41,116 nt of DNA, taken from the NCBI GenBank assembly GCA_024280155.1, contig JAJRQQ010000094.1, positions 1-41,116 of the forward strand, read 5' to 3'. Below are positions 32,683 through 41,116 of this stretch, one piece after another (position 1 is the stretch's first letter; the number at the start of each line of letters is the position of its first letter). The stretch comes from Bacteroidota bacterium. GTDB lineage: Bacteria; Bacteroidota; Bacteroidia; Flavobacteriales_D; Crocinitomicaceae. The position numbers were made by a program, and so were the translations under genes. The notes under the pieces were generated by a model. It saw only the letters and a list, made by a program, of their open reading frames with translations. It had not been told where the DNA came from and searched no databases.

Positions 32683-33981
32683 ATGAATCAATACAAAAAA
32701 GTCGCTTTTTACACCTTGGGTTGTAAGTTAAATTTCTCCGAAACTTCCACGATTGGTCGGTCCTTTGAGAATGCAGGATATGCAAAGGTTTCCTTTGATG
32801 ACACGCCTGATATTTATGTTATCAATACCTGTTCTGTTACAGAGAATGCTGACAAAAAATGTCGTCAGTTGGTAAAAAAAGCCAAGAGAATTAATCCGAA
32901 TTGTTTTGTTGCGATTATTGGTTGTTTTGCTCAATTAAAACCCAAAGAAATTGCTGATATTCCTGGAGTGAATATTGTTTTAGGGGCGAATGAAAAATTC
33001 AACATCGTTGAGCATGTGGAACAATTTGATGGTACTGCTGTCATTATCGAAAATGAAAGTATCAAAAATACCAAAGAATTCGTTCCTGCCTTTTCTTTAG
33101 GAGATAGAACTCGTTCTTTCTTGAAAATTCAAGATGGTTGTGATTATTTCTGTACTTTCTGCACGATTCCACTGGCAAGAGGAAAAAGTAGAAATGCAAC
33201 AATTAACCAAACGGTTGCGGAAGCAAAGAAAATTGCAGAAACAGTCACCAAAGAAGTTGTTTTAACTGGTGTTAATATTGGTGACTTCGGTCAAGGTGAT
33301 GACGAAAACTTTTTTGAGTTAGTCAAAGAATTGGATAATGTTGAAGGAATTGACCGATTCAGAATTTCATCGATTGAACCGAATTTATTGAGTGATGAAA
33401 TTATTGAATTTACTTTAAACAATTCTAAACGATTTGTTCCTCATTTTCATATTCCATTGCAAGTTGGAAACGATCGTTTATTAAAAGCGATGCGACGAAA
33501 ATATTCACGCGATGTTTTTGCAAGTCGTGTGTTAAAAATAAAAGAACTTCGCCCTGATGCGTGTATTGGTGCAGATGTTATTGTTGGTTTCCCTGGTGAA
33601 ACAGATGAGGACTTTTTAGACACGGTTCAATTCATCAAAGATTTACCCGTTTCTTATTTACATGTTTTTACATATTCTGAGAGAGCCAACACAACAGCTA
33701 TAAAAATGGCAGACCCTGTTCCAATGCAAAAGCGAAAAGAACGTAGCAAACAACTGCACATTCTATCTGCGAAGAAAAAACGAGCATTCTACGAAGAAAA
33801 CATAGGAAAAACAGCCACAGTTCTCTTTGAAAATGAAGAAAACGAGGGAATTATGCACGGTTTTACAGAAAACTACGTAAAAGTAAAAACACCTTATAAT
33901 GCTGACTTAGCCAATACTTTTCAAAAAGTAAGGTTGACTGAAATAGATAGAGATGGAATTTTTAAGTGTGAGATTATTTGA
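32683..33981 (+). CDS. mtaB: tRNA t6A37 methylthiotransferase
   Basis: Converts N6-threonylcarbamoyladenosine-37 to its 2-methylthio form in tRNA by radical chemistry. The 432-residue product has the MTTase N-terminal cluster cysteines (Cys14 in LGCKLN, Cys50 in NTCSVT, Cys81 in GCFAQ), the radical SAM CxxxCxxC (Cys153, 157, 160 in CDYFCTFC), and a C-terminal TRAM-like region. The N-terminal YTLGCKLNFSET and the later VVLTGVNIGDFG match MtaB rather than MiaB or RimO. A longer frame from 32557 would add 42 residues without homology. It ends directly against the convergent mnmD gene with no gap. Confidence 0.93.
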   Translation: MNQYKKVAFYTLGCKLNFSETSTIGRSFENAGYAKVSFDDTPDIYVINTCSVTENADKKCRQLVKKAKRINPNCFVAIIGCFAQLKPKEIADIPGVNIVLGANEKFNIVEHVEQFDGTAVIIENESIKNTKEFVPAFSLGDRTRSFLKIQDGCDYFCTFCTIPLARGKSRNATINQTVAEAKKIAETVTKEVVLTGVNIGDFGQGDDENFFELVKELDNVEGIDRFRISSIEPNLLSDEIIEFTLNNSKRFVPHFHIPLQVGNDRLLKAMRRKYSRDVFASRVLKIKELRPDACIGADVIVGFPGETDEDFLDTVQFIKDLPVSYLHVFTYSERANTTAIKMADPVPMQKRKERSKQLHILSAKKKRAFYEENIGKTATVLFENEENEGIMHGFTENYVKVKTPYNADLANTFQKVRLTEIDRDGIFKCEII

Positions 33982-34638
33982 TTACTTCCACGCCAAAGTC
34001 ATTTCTCTTTTCCCCGGCGGTCCTGGAATTGCTTCTACACTAAAACCGACCGATTTTAAATTGCGTTTAAATTGCCCTTGTGCACAGTAAGTCGTCAAGA
34101 AACCTCCTTTTTTCAATCCTTTGTACATTTTTGCCAAAATTTCTTCGGTCCACATTTCTGATTGAGCACGAGGACCAAATGCATCAAAGAAAATAATGTC
34201 ATAAAATTTTTCATTTAGCGAATAACCCTGTATTTTTTCTTGAATTTTCAGTAGTGAAAACGCTGTTGAAATTTGGTGAGCACTCCCCCATTCTACAGAA
34301 TGCATTTTAAAAAAATCATTTTTATATTCCTCTCCGAGAATAGAACAATAGTTTATTTTCTCAATCAACTCCATTTCTACAGGAAAGGCTTCAATGGAAT
34401 GGTAGTGTATTTTTTGTTTTTCCGAAGAATGAATGAGAGAAATTAACGCATTGAGCCCAGTTCCAAATCCAACCTCAAAAACTGAAAGCTCAGAAGAAAA
34501 AACTCGATGTATTCCATTCTTTAAAAATACATATTGTGCTTCTTGAATAGAACCATGAGTAGAATGATATGTTTCATCCATTTCCGGAAGATAAATGCTA
34601 TTTGAACCGCCTTCAGTAAGGATAATTTCTCTTTTCAT
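33982..34638 (-). CDS. mnmD: tRNA (5-methylaminomethyl-2-thiouridine) methyltransferase, stand-alone
   Basis: The 218-residue protein corresponds to the methyltransferase half of MnmC, found as a separate protein (MnmD) in many bacteria. It would methylate the wobble uridine side chain of tRNA with S-adenosylmethionine. Visible markers: EVGFGTGLNALISL (SAM-binding motif I), YDIIFFDAFGPRAQSEMWTE (catalytic region), LTTYCAQGQFKRNLKSVGF, and the C-terminal PGPPGKREMTLAW. It has no FAD oxidase domain, consistent with the short form. A near-consensus -7 box (TATCTTTA, 34643-34650) sits just upstream. It lies beside mtaB, another tRNA-modification gene, in convergent orientation. Confidence 0.93.
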   Translation of the reverse strand: MKREIILTEGGSNSIYLPEMDETYHSTHGSIQEAQYVFLKNGIHRVFSSELSVFEVGFGTGLNALISLIHSSEKQKIHYHSIEAFPVEMELIEKINYCSILGEEYKNDFFKMHSVEWGSAHQISTAFSLLKIQEKIQGYSLNEKFYDIIFFDAFGPRAQSEMWTEEILAKMYKGLKKGGFLTTYCAQGQFKRNLKSVGFSVEAIPGPPGKREMTLAWK

Positions 34639-34730
34639 GTGGTAAAGATAAAAACTTGATGTCGATTTCTAGATTTTTTTATTTCAGAAAATGATTCGTT
34701 AGAATTGTACGGTTAAATTTAATTTGTTGT

Positions 34731-34780
34731 TTTCTTTTTCCTTGATGAAAAAGAAAGGAATTTATACTGAGCGTAGTCGA
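34731..34780. repeat. Dispersed intergenic hairpin element
   Basis: Contains a perfect 10-bp inverted repeat, TTTCTTTTTC / GAAAAAGAAA, around the loop CTTGAT (34731-34756). It is followed by CTGAGCGTAGTCGA, a motif I recall as common in Bacteroidota intergenic repeats. A 24-bp core (34734-34757) recurs exactly at 40980-41003. Confidence 0.65.
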
Positions 34781-34783
34781 TGT

Positions 34784-35316
34784 AAAAATCATTACAATAA
34801 ATAAAAAGTTACGAAGAACTAAAAAGTGCATTCATAAATTTAGTGGGCACCAAAACACCGCAAAATTCGTCAATTTAAACAACTGTTTGAGGAGGTACGA
34901 CGAGTTTTGTTTCAATTAGAATTGAGGATGATTTTGGTCGTTAATTTTATGACAGCACTAGACTTTTTTGTTACTTTTTTCGGCAATGGAAAAAAGTAAA
35001 GAATTAAAAATCATAGCAATAAATAAAAAAATTACGAAGAACTAAAAGTGCATTCATAAATTTAGCGGGCACCAAAACACCGCAAAATTCGTAAATTTAA
35101 ACAACTGTTTGAGGAGGTACGACGAGTTTTGTTTAAATTAGAATTGAGGATGATTTTGGTCGTTAAATTTATGACAGCACTAGACTTTTTTGTTACTTTT
35201 TTCGGCAATGGAAAAAAGTAAAGAATTAAAAATCATTGCAACAAATAAAAAAGTTTACGAAGAACTAAAAGTGCATTCATAAATTTAGCGGACACCAAAA
35301 CACCGCAATATTCGTA
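34784..35316. repeat. 222-bp tandem repeat, about 2.4 copies, in a 790-bp gene-free gap
   Basis: Units begin at 34784, 35006 and 35228 (period 222 bp); the third breaks off near 35316 in a short ATATTCGTA run. Units 1 and 2 differ at only about a dozen positions. Each full unit has a perfect 11-bp hairpin with a 7-base loop (34971-34999 and 35193-35221; stem TTACTTTTTTC). Interior reading frames are broken and differ between copies, so it is not coding. The gap 34639-35428 otherwise holds the hairpin element before it and the glucosaminidase terminator after it. Confidence 0.9.
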
Positions 35317-35370
35317 ATATTCGTAATATTCATTTTTGTACAAAACAACACAATAACCTAACGTGTTCTT

Positions 35371-35403
35371 ATAAAAAAAGGCCCCAATTTCTCGAGACCT
35401 TTT
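35371..35403 (-). terminator. Intrinsic terminator after the LysM glucosaminidase gene
   Basis: On the minus strand, AAAAGGTCTC pairs with GGGGCCTTTT (10 bp including two G-U pairs, 8-base loop), followed by a T-run. It lies about 25 bp past the stop. A smaller CCTCC/GGAGG hairpin spans the stop codon itself. Confidence 0.7.
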
Positions 35404-35428
35404 ACAACAACAAACTAAAACCTCCAAA

Positions 35429-36361
35429 TTAACGGAGGGTAACCTTTTGCCCTTTCTGAAGAATAACTTCATCTTGGGTCAAAGCATTTAATCGACGAAT
35501 TGTTTTTGCATTTACTGCATACAATTGCGATAATTCTTCCAATGTCATATCACGTTGAACAGTTATTTCTTCTTTCTTAAAGAGTTTATTTCTTTTTTTC
35601 TTCTGAATAAAAATGAAATCACCTTTCTCTAAAACGTCTTTCGAAGAAGACACATCATTATAACGATACAATTGATTTAACGTTAAGCCAAAAGCATTAG
35701 CGATAGAAAAATAAGTATCTCCTTCCTTCGCTACAATGTATTTCACACCTGCTTTGTGTTTTTTAACGCGAGAATTATATTCTGTTTCTTTTTTTTGAGT
35801 TTTGCTTTTTTGTTTTTTCACAGCAATAGTTGGCTGAGGGTCAAACATTGGCTCACTTAAACGATCCAATTCATCCAAATCATTCTCCTCAATAATTTTA
35901 ATCAATAACTGAGGGTATTTTGGATTGGTTGCATATCCTGCTTTTTTTAATCCTTTCGCCCACGACTTATAATCTGTTTTTTGATAACTAAATAAGAATG
36001 CATAACGTTGGCCATTTTGTAAAAACAGACTGTGGTCTTTATAAGATTCACCTGCATCATTGTACACTCGAAAACATTCTTTCTTTTTGTCATCATCGAC
36101 TTTCATCGACTTTCCTTTCCAACCGTGACATTTAATTCCAAAATGATTATTTCCTTTTTTAGCTAACGGAGAATTTCCACTTCCACTTTCTAAAATTGCT
36201 TGCGCCATTGTTATTGAAGCAGGAATTCCAAATTCAACCATTTGATGAACTGCTTCTTCACTCCAAGTCGAGATATACTCTTCCCTAGAAATCTTATGAT
36301 CACTTGCTGTCGCCAATGAGACAAAAGCAAGAATAAATACAGATGAGATAAATAATTTCAT
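35429..36361 (-). CDS. Exported glucosaminidase (GH73) with two LysM domains
   Basis: A 310-residue peptidoglycan hydrolase. Signal peptide MKLFISSVFILAFVSLATAS; GH73 domain about 30-175 with the catalytic Glu58 in AQAILESGSG and the NNHFGIKC motif; basic linker; two LysM domains near 210-258 (YIVAKEGDTYFSIANAFGLT) and 265-310 (VQRDMTLEELSQLYAVNAK) that bind glycan chains. It would cleave GlcNAc-MurNAc bonds during wall growth or division. It diverges from clpB. Confidence 0.92.
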   Translation of the reverse strand: MKLFISSVFILAFVSLATASDHKISREEYISTWSEEAVHQMVEFGIPASITMAQAILESGSGNSPLAKKGNNHFGIKCHGWKGKSMKVDDDKKKECFRVYNDAGESYKDHSLFLQNGQRYAFLFSYQKTDYKSWAKGLKKAGYATNPKYPQLLIKIIEENDLDELDRLSEPMFDPQPTIAVKKQKSKTQKKETEYNSRVKKHKAGVKYIVAKEGDTYFSIANAFGLTLNQLYRYNDVSSSKDVLEKGDFIFIQKKKRNKLFKKEEITVQRDMTLEELSQLYAVNAKTIRRLNALTQDEVILQKGQKVTLR

Positions 36362-36380
36362 TTTAGTCGTTCTGTTGTGG

Positions 36381-36408
36381 TTGATTATTACGCAGTTAAA
36401 TACGTTTG
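36381..36408 (+). promoter_or_regulatory. Possible clpB promoter
   Basis: TTG at 36381-36383, then 17 bases, then TACGTTTG at 36401-36408, an exact TAnnTTTG box. It lies in the 219-bp gap between the divergent glucosaminidase and clpB genes and would give a leader of about 165 nt. I saw no CIRCE-type inverted repeat. Confidence 0.35.
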
Positions 36409-36580
36409 GTTACATAATTTGTTGATAACTGTCATTTTTTATGTTAACAACTCCATAAAACCATCATTTTCAGACAATTTGACACGTAAAACAAATCTGA
36501 CTGACATTTTTACAGTTATACACATTAAATTCTCATTTGGATTAATAATTGACATTAGGAAAACAAAAAAAGAAACTAAA

Positions 36581-39190
36581 ATGAACATAGAAAAATTAAC
36601 CATAAAAACCCAAGAAATTCTTCAAAAGGCGCAGCAAATTGCCCAAGCCAATACACATCAAAGTATTGAAACCGGACATGTGCTAAAAGCTATTTTGGAG
36701 GATGATAAAGATGTTGTTCCTTTTCTAATTAAAGAAGCCGGAGCAAATATCGATGCTATTTCAGCTGCAACTAATCGTATTGTTGAAAGCTACCCAAAAG
36801 TAACTGGTGGACAAATTTACTTATCATCGAACATGAATTCTGTTTTGAATAATTCATTTGAAAAGATGAAAGAATTCAACGATGAATTTGTATCCATTGA
36901 GATTTTACTTTATAGTATGCTCGAATCAAAAGATGCTATTGGAAGCTTATTGAAAGACGCAGGTTTAAATAAAAAAGATTTAAAAAAGAATATTATGAAC
37001 TTAAGAAATGGAGAAAATGTAACTTCCAACAATCAGGAAGCAACATACAAATCATTGGAAAAGTACGCGAAGAATTTAAACGAATTGGCTAAAAGCGGGA
37101 AATTAGATCCTGTTATTGGTCGAGACGAAGAAATTAGACGTGTTTTACAGATTTTAACAAGAAGAACGAAAAATAATCCTATTCTCATCGGTGAACCTGG
37201 TGTAGGTAAAACTGCAATTGCAGAAGGAATTGCACACAGAATTATTGAAGGAGATGTCCCTGAGAATTTGAAATCTAAAATCGTTTATTCTCTCGATATG
37301 GGTGCATTGATTGCCGGCGCAAAATACAAAGGAGAATTTGAAGAACGATTAAAAGCTGTTATCAAAGAAGTTACCAAAGCCGATGGAGAAATCATCTTAT
37401 TTATTGATGAAATTCACACACTTATTGGTGCTGGTGGAGGCGATGGAGCAATGGATGCTGCAAACATTTTAAAACCTGCATTAGCACGTGGAGAATTAAG
37501 AGCTGTTGGTGCAACAACGTTGGATGAATACCAAAAATACTTTGAGAAAGACAAAGCATTGGTGCGAAGATTCCAAACAGTGATGGTCGATGAACCTTCT
37601 TTTGAAGATGCCGTTTCCATTCTCAGAGGTATCAAAGAAAAATATGAGAATCACCACAAAGTATTGATTAAAGATGCAGCAATTATCAGTGCTGTTGAAT
37701 TATCGATGCGTTACATTACTGAGCGTCAGTTACCCGATAAAGCCATTGATTTAATTGATGAAGCAGCATCCAAAATCAGAATGGAGATCAATTCAAAACC
37801 AGAAGAATTGGATGAAATTGAACGGAAAATCATGCAATTAGAAATTGAGCGTGAGGCAATCAAACGAGAGAATGATAAGAAAAAGCTTTCTGTAATTCAA
37901 GAAGAATTGGCTAATCTTTCCGAGCAACGTGATGCTTTTATGGCAAAATGGCAAGCTGAGAAAGATATTGTAGATGCTATTCAAACTGCCAAAGAAGATA
38001 TTGAAAATTTCAAATTAGAAGCAGACCAAGCAGAACGTGCTGGAGATTATGGTAAAGTCGCCGAAATTCGCTACGGTAAAATTCAAAAAGCAGAGGAAGA
38101 TTTAGAACGTTTCAAAGCTGAATTGGCTGAAAAACAGTCTGAATCAAAAATGATTAAGGAAGAAGTGGATGCTGAAGAAATTGCCGAAGTCGTTTCGAAA
38201 TGGACAGGTATCCCTGTAAGTAAAATGATTGAAAGCGAACGTGTAAAATTACTCAAACTCGAAGAGGAACTTTCAAAACGTGTGGTTGGACAAAAAGAGG
38301 CAATTACAGCGATTTCAGATGCGATTCGCCGTTCTCGTGCAGGATTGCAAGATGATAAAAAACCGATTGGTTCATTCATCTTCCTCGGAACAACAGGCGT
38401 TGGTAAGACAGAACTTGCAAAAACATTGGCTGACTATCTTTTTAACGATGAAAATTCAATGACACGTATTGACATGAGTGAATATCAAGAAAAACATTCT
38501 GTCAGTCGTTTAGTTGGTGCGCCTCCGGGATACGTTGGTTATGATGAAGGTGGGCAATTAACAGAAGCTGTTCGTAGAAAGCCCTACTCGATTGTTTTAT
38601 TCGATGAGATTGAGAAAGCACATCCTGATGTATTCAACGTTCTTTTGCAAGTTCTAGATGATGGACGTTTGACAGACAACAAAGGAAGAACGGTGAACTT
38701 TAAGAATACGATTATCATTATGACTTCCAACATGGGGTCAGATATTATTCATGATCGATTTGAAAAAACAGATGAAGACAAATACAATGAAATCGCTCCT
38801 GTTGTTCGAGACGAAGTGATTGAATTATTGAAACAAACGATTCGCCCTGAGTTCTTGAACAGAATAGATGAAACGATTTTATTCTTACCATTGACTCGAA
38901 AAGATGTTAAGGATATTGTCACCATTCAGTTAAACAACTTGAAGAAAATCTTGAAAGAAAAAGACATCACGTTAATTGTGAAAGACAGTGCTTTTGATTG
39001 GATTTCGGAGAAAGGTTATGATCCATTCTTTGGTGCACGACCTATAAAACGAGTGATTCAGAAATATGTACTCAATGAGTTGTCAAAATCAATTCTCAGC
39101 GGCGACGTGAGTATCGAAGATACTATAGTCATGGAAGCTGAAGGAAATGATATACTATTTAGAAAATCAGAGGACGAAGAATTGGTTTAA
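36581..39190 (+). CDS. clpB: ATP-dependent disaggregase ClpB
   Basis: An 869-residue hexameric AAA+ chaperone that pulls proteins out of aggregates with DnaK. It has the N-terminal Clp repeat domain (1-145), the first AAA module (Walker A GEPGVGKT, 204-211; Walker [14 protein letters not shown]), the coiled-coil middle domain with the long Glu/Lys-rich stretch (about 400-530), the second AAA module (Walker [27 protein letters not shown]) and the C-terminal domain. The ATG at 36581 is chosen because the [18 protein letters not shown] start matches the family; 68 upstream codons of open frame have no homology. A terminator follows directly. Confidence 0.97.
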   Translation: MNIEKLTIKTQEILQKAQQIAQANTHQSIETGHVLKAILEDDKDVVPFLIKEAGANIDAISAATNRIVESYPKVTGGQIYLSSNMNSVLNNSFEKMKEFNDEFVSIEILLYSMLESKDAIGSLLKDAGLNKKDLKKNIMNLRNGENVTSNNQEATYKSLEKYAKNLNELAKSGKLDPVIGRDEEIRRVLQILTRRTKNNPILIGEPGVGKTAIAEGIAHRIIEGDVPENLKSKIVYSLDMGALIAGAKYKGEFEERLKAVIKEVTKADGEIILFIDEIHTLIGAGGGDGAMDAANILKPALARGELRAVGATTLDEYQKYFEKDKALVRRFQTVMVDEPSFEDAVSILRGIKEKYENHHKVLIKDAAIISAVELSMRYITERQLPDKAIDLIDEAASKIRMEINSKPEELDEIERKIMQLEIEREAIKRENDKKKLSVIQEELANLSEQRDAFMAKWQAEKDIVDAIQTAKEDIENFKLEADQAERAGDYGKVAEIRYGKIQKAEEDLERFKAELAEKQSESKMIKEEVDAEEIAEVVSKWTGIPVSKMIESERVKLLKLEEELSKRVVGQKEAITAISDAIRRSRAGLQDDKKPIGSFIFLGTTGVGKTELAKTLADYLFNDENSMTRIDMSEYQEKHSVSRLVGAPPGYVGYDEGGQLTEAVRRKPYSIVLFDEIEKAHPDVFNVLLQVLDDGRLTDNKGRTVNFKNTIIIMTSNMGSDIIHDRFEKTDEDKYNEIAPVVRDEVIELLKQTIRPEFLNRIDETILFLPLTRKDVKDIVTIQLNNLKKILKEKDITLIVKDSAFDWISEKGYDPFFGARPIKRVIQKYVLNELSKSILSGDVSIEDTIVMEAEGNDILFRKSEDEELV

Positions 39191-39209
39191 TTCATAAAAA
39201 GAAATAAGG

Positions 39210-39242
39210 CACCCTTGCATTAATTTGTGAGGGTGTTTTTTT
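39210..39242 (+). terminator. Intrinsic terminator after clpB
   Basis: CACCCTTGCA (39210-39219) pairs with TTTGTGAGGGTG over 10 bp including two G-U pairs, with a 6-base loop, followed by a run of eight T residues (to about 39243). It lies 20 bp after the clpB stop. Confidence 0.85.
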
Positions 39243-39292
39243 CGTAAAGAGGAAGACTTTAAAAATTACACGAAAAATAGCCACCATTAGTG

Positions 39293-39317
39293 TCCTCCCC
39301 CTCGGTCCCCCTCCAAA
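39293..39317. repeat. C-rich dispersed repeat, copy 1 (25 bp)
   Basis: A pyrimidine-rich 25-bp sequence containing CTCGGTCCCCCTCC, in sharp contrast to the AT-rich surroundings. It recurs exactly at 39398-39422. It lies in the gene-free gap 39191-39524, which otherwise holds only the clpB terminator and the promoter of the next gene. Confidence 0.85.
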
Positions 39318-39397
39318 AGGAATTTTTTTCTGACTTAAAATTATTTGAATTATGAGAAGTTCTTATTTATAATAATTCTCTTTTTAGGTTGATTATA

Positions 39398-39428
39398 TCC
39401 TCCCCCTCGGTCCCCCTCCAAAGGGGGA
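39398..39428. repeat. C-rich dispersed repeat, copy 2, with hairpin
   Basis: The same 25 bp as copy 1 (39398-39422), extended by GGGGGA so that TCCCCC (39411-39416) and GGGGGA (39423-39428) form a 6-bp G-C-rich hairpin with a 6-base loop. Copy 1 has lost the right arm. Confidence 0.85.
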
Positions 39429-39524
39429 AGCTGGTGCTATTGTAGCATTTAATATTCTCCGTATAAATTCCTCATAAGTTATAGCAATTCATACAATCAA
39501 TTAATTTTTCACTATCTTCGAAGT

Positions 39525-39932
39525 ATGAATATGATTCTCAATCATTCACCATTAATCATTGCAAGCTTCTTCTCGATACTTGCACTTATTTTGATTGTGA
39601 TAAATTATTCAATTCAAAAAACAACGTTTATTTCGCTTCTTATTGGGGGAGCAATTATCTTAATTTCCTTTCTTTTCTTTTACAATCCTCCCTTGATTCC
39701 AAAAAACTGGCACTATTTAGCGTCTTTGAGTACATTATTACTAATGATTACTTTTCTAAATCAACTAAGAAACTTGGCGAAACCATTTTTACTTTTTTCA
39801 GCAAGTCCTTTTCTATTATTAGAACTTATTTTTCTATTTAGAATCAGTCAATCGTGGGTTTATACTCTTTTTTTCTTCTTACTGATTTTTAGCAGTTTTA
39901 TAGGGATAATCGCTGCTTTTAAGAAAACTTAG
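39525..39932 (+). CDS. Small membrane protein of unknown function
   Basis: I do not recognise this 135-residue protein. It has four hydrophobic segments, near residues 8-27 (SPLIIASFFSILALILIVIN), 33-52, 62-80 and 88-130 (the last long enough for two passes). A near-consensus -7 box, TATCTTCG, lies at 39513-39520, only 4 bases before the first ATG. Transcription would therefore start about at that ATG, making the second ATG (39531, MILNHS) the likelier initiation codon on a leaderless mRNA. Its 3' end overlaps the convergent NlpC/P60 gene by 4 bp. Confidence 0.6.
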   Translation: MNMILNHSPLIIASFFSILALILIVINYSIQKTTFISLLIGGAIILISFLFFYNPPLIPKNWHYLASLSTLLLMITFLNQLRNLAKPFLLFSASPFLLLELIFLFRISQSWVYTLFFFLLIFSSFIGIIAAFKKT

Positions 39933-40834
39933 TTCACCACTCTTCCAAAAGAATACAATCTTTTTGACCAATATTCAGAATCGTCAACATTTGTTTCAAT
40001 GATTCCTCTACTTGAGCTTGCATGTATCATAACGATTGCTTCTCCTTTCTCCGAAACAACAATTCCAACGTGAGAAATAGAACCTCCGTTTTTAAAAAAG
40101 ATTAAATCACCTTTTTGCACTTCTCTTCGCTTTATTTTCTTTGCCATTTTATGTTGGTCCTCTGCTCGACGTGGTAATTGAACACCAAATTCTTGTAAGA
40201 CGTAACTTGTAAAACCACTGCAATCGAATCCACTTGGTGATGAACCTGCCCAAACATAAGGAGTTCCAAGATGTTTTTCTGCAGAAACGACTATTTTAGA
40301 GCGTTCATCTGTTGCCGTTTCTTCTTCTGAATCAGTTATTGCTGAATTCTCACTTTCTTCAACCACTTCTTCTTCAATGATTATTCCTTCAAAAACTGCA
40401 CTCAACAATTTCTGTACATCTGAAAATCCTTGTTCATTTTTCTGTCTTTTTAAATCAGATGCCCAAGACGTTAAATCTTCCTTCAACCAAGACAATTCGT
40501 TTTTATGAGCAGAAAAAATAGCCTTCCCTTTCGCGGAATTCTTCACTAAAAGCAATCCGTTTTTTGCTTCATTAATCGCTTCTGGATGTTTTGAAAACCA
40601 ATACTCATTCTGTGCTAATTGTAGTAAACTGACACTTCTGTAATAAGTCGGTATGACAGAAAAATCATACTCTGGATTATCCAATAATCGATTCGCTTTT
40701 CGATATACTTTTCGATAATGTTTCTGTGCAAAAAGCATTTCTAACTTATCAAGTTTTGGGTTTTGGGCTTGCGCACTTGTCCCTGCGTAGATAAATATAA
40801 GAAGAATGAAATATTTTTGAGCGATTTGTTTCAT
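39929..40834 (-). CDS. Exported NlpC/P60-family peptidoglycan endopeptidase
   Basis: A 301-residue protein with signal peptide MKQIAQKYFILLIFIYAGTSAQA. A helical region (about 25-150) has a TPR-like look, an acidic linker covers about 150-180, and the NlpC/P60 domain covers 182-301. The catalytic set is present: Cys205 in FDCSGFTS, His255 in SHVGIVV and a third polar residue His271 in MIHASSS. These enzymes cut D-Glu-diaminopimelate bonds in wall peptides. A possible -7 box (TATTTTCG, minus strand, 40848-40855) lies just upstream. Confidence 0.9.
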   Translation of the reverse strand: MKQIAQKYFILLIFIYAGTSAQAQNPKLDKLEMLFAQKHYRKVYRKANRLLDNPEYDFSVIPTYYRSVSLLQLAQNEYWFSKHPEAINEAKNGLLLVKNSAKGKAIFSAHKNELSWLKEDLTSWASDLKRQKNEQGFSDVQKLLSAVFEGIIIEEEVVEESENSAITDSEEETATDERSKIVVSAEKHLGTPYVWAGSSPSGFDCSGFTSYVLQEFGVQLPRRAEDQHKMAKKIKRREVQKGDLIFFKNGGSISHVGIVVSEKGEAIVMIHASSSRGIIETNVDDSEYWSKRLYSFGRVVN

Positions 40835-40979
40835 AATACGAAGAAACGAAAATAATGCAGTTGAATTTTACAATTTTTAGAATTCAATAAACAAAAGAAT
40901 GTTGGTAATGAGATTATAAAATCCTTGATTTTTACAATTTTTAATTAGTGTCCGATAAAAATACAGATTTTATTGTTTC

Positions 40980-41116
40980 CTTTTTCCTTGATGAAAAAGA
41001 AAGAAAAAATCAAGTCGAAACAATGCTTCCACGCGCTCTGATGAAAATCAATAATTCCTACAAAAGAAGTGTTTTGCAAACACAATGACGGAGCACTTTT
41101 GTGCAATTATTGTGAT
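40980..41116. repeat. Dispersed intergenic repeat, cut by the window edge
   Basis: Begins with the same 24-bp core as 34734-34757 (CTTTTTCCTTGATGAAAAAG plus AAAG), here with one mismatch in the outer stem. Downstream are two small hairpins, GTGTTTtgcAAACAC and GCACttttGTGC. No gene is visible from 40835 to the end of the window. Confidence 0.55.

Noticed and set aside
34784..35316. CRISPR array
   Set aside because: The units are 222 bp, contiguous and nearly identical throughout. There are no short repeats with unique spacers and no cas genes.
35233..35472. 79-codon open frame on the minus strand with several cysteines
   Set aside because: It runs from the glucosaminidase 3' end through its terminator into the 222-bp repeat. 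Its KNEYYEYYEYC stretch is just the short ATATTCGTA tandem run. No start signal or homology.
36377..36580. 68-codon N-terminal extension of ClpB
   Set aside because: The extension begins with no promoter or known domain upstream and lacks similarity to ClpB. The ATG at 36581 gives the standard length and start.

Overview
The window looks like a chromosomal segment of a Bacteroidota (Flavobacteriales) genome, probably a Crocinitomicaceae/Fluviicola-like bacterium. The base composition is AT-rich. There are type IX secretion (T9SS) cargo proteins with both C-terminal signal types, a PorP/SprF membrane protein, a coiled-coil lipoprotein of a Bacteroidota family, and many exact TAnnTTTG -7 promoter boxes instead of sigma70-like TATAAT boxes. 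The taxon is inferred from these traits, not from a database match. I saw no rRNA, tRNA or CRISPR array.

Layout. (1) 1-3200: the start of a DEAD-box RNA helicase, then a TetR - SulP transporter - beta-carbonic anhydrase operon whose promoter carries a palindromic operator candidate. (2) 3207-7397: a coupled cassette of a BNR/sialidase-like secreted protein, an acyl carrier protein, an FAD oxidoreductase and an AMP-forming acyl ligase. (3) 7405-12248: M61 glycyl-aminopeptidase-like protease, coiled-coil lipoprotein plus small membrane protein, shikimate kinase, CAP-domain protein. (4) 12349-19463: T9SS proteins: a type A cargo, a PorP/SprF-OmpA fusion, and a 1356-residue adhesin-like protein with a gliding-type CTD and six ~47-residue repeats. 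(5) 19558-22835: pyruvate dehydrogenase E2 and E1-alpha, and a DUF3298-type lipoprotein. (6) 22828-30576: a 7.6-kb island, all on the plus strand, described below. (7) 30519-34638: cytidine deaminase, papain-like peptidase, MtaB, MnmD. (8) 34639-41116: a 222-bp tandem repeat, LysM glucosaminidase, ClpB, a small membrane protein, NlpC/P60 protein and dispersed intergenic repeats.

The main discovery is in (6). A perfect 62-bp direct repeat lies at 22828-22889 and 30515-30576. The right copy is the 3' end of the intact cytidine deaminase gene (cdd). The left copy is a stranded duplicate of that 3' end, and it still overlaps the start codon of the DUF3298 lipoprotein gene (ATGA overlap). Removing one repeat plus the 7625 bp between them restores a continuous minus-strand peptidase - cdd - lipoprotein (- pdhA - pdhC) gene order. 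The inserted segment holds an AraC regulator with an HMA-like N-terminus and a tightly packed six-gene operon: a PqqD-like small protein, an ATP-grasp ligase, a fold-III PLP decarboxylase, a urea-channel/M23-peptidase fusion, an outer-membrane barrel protein and a TPR protein. It has no recognisable integrase or transposase. The gene set suggests a small amino-acid-derived metabolite or envelope-modification system with its own membrane components. I do not recognise it as a described pathway.
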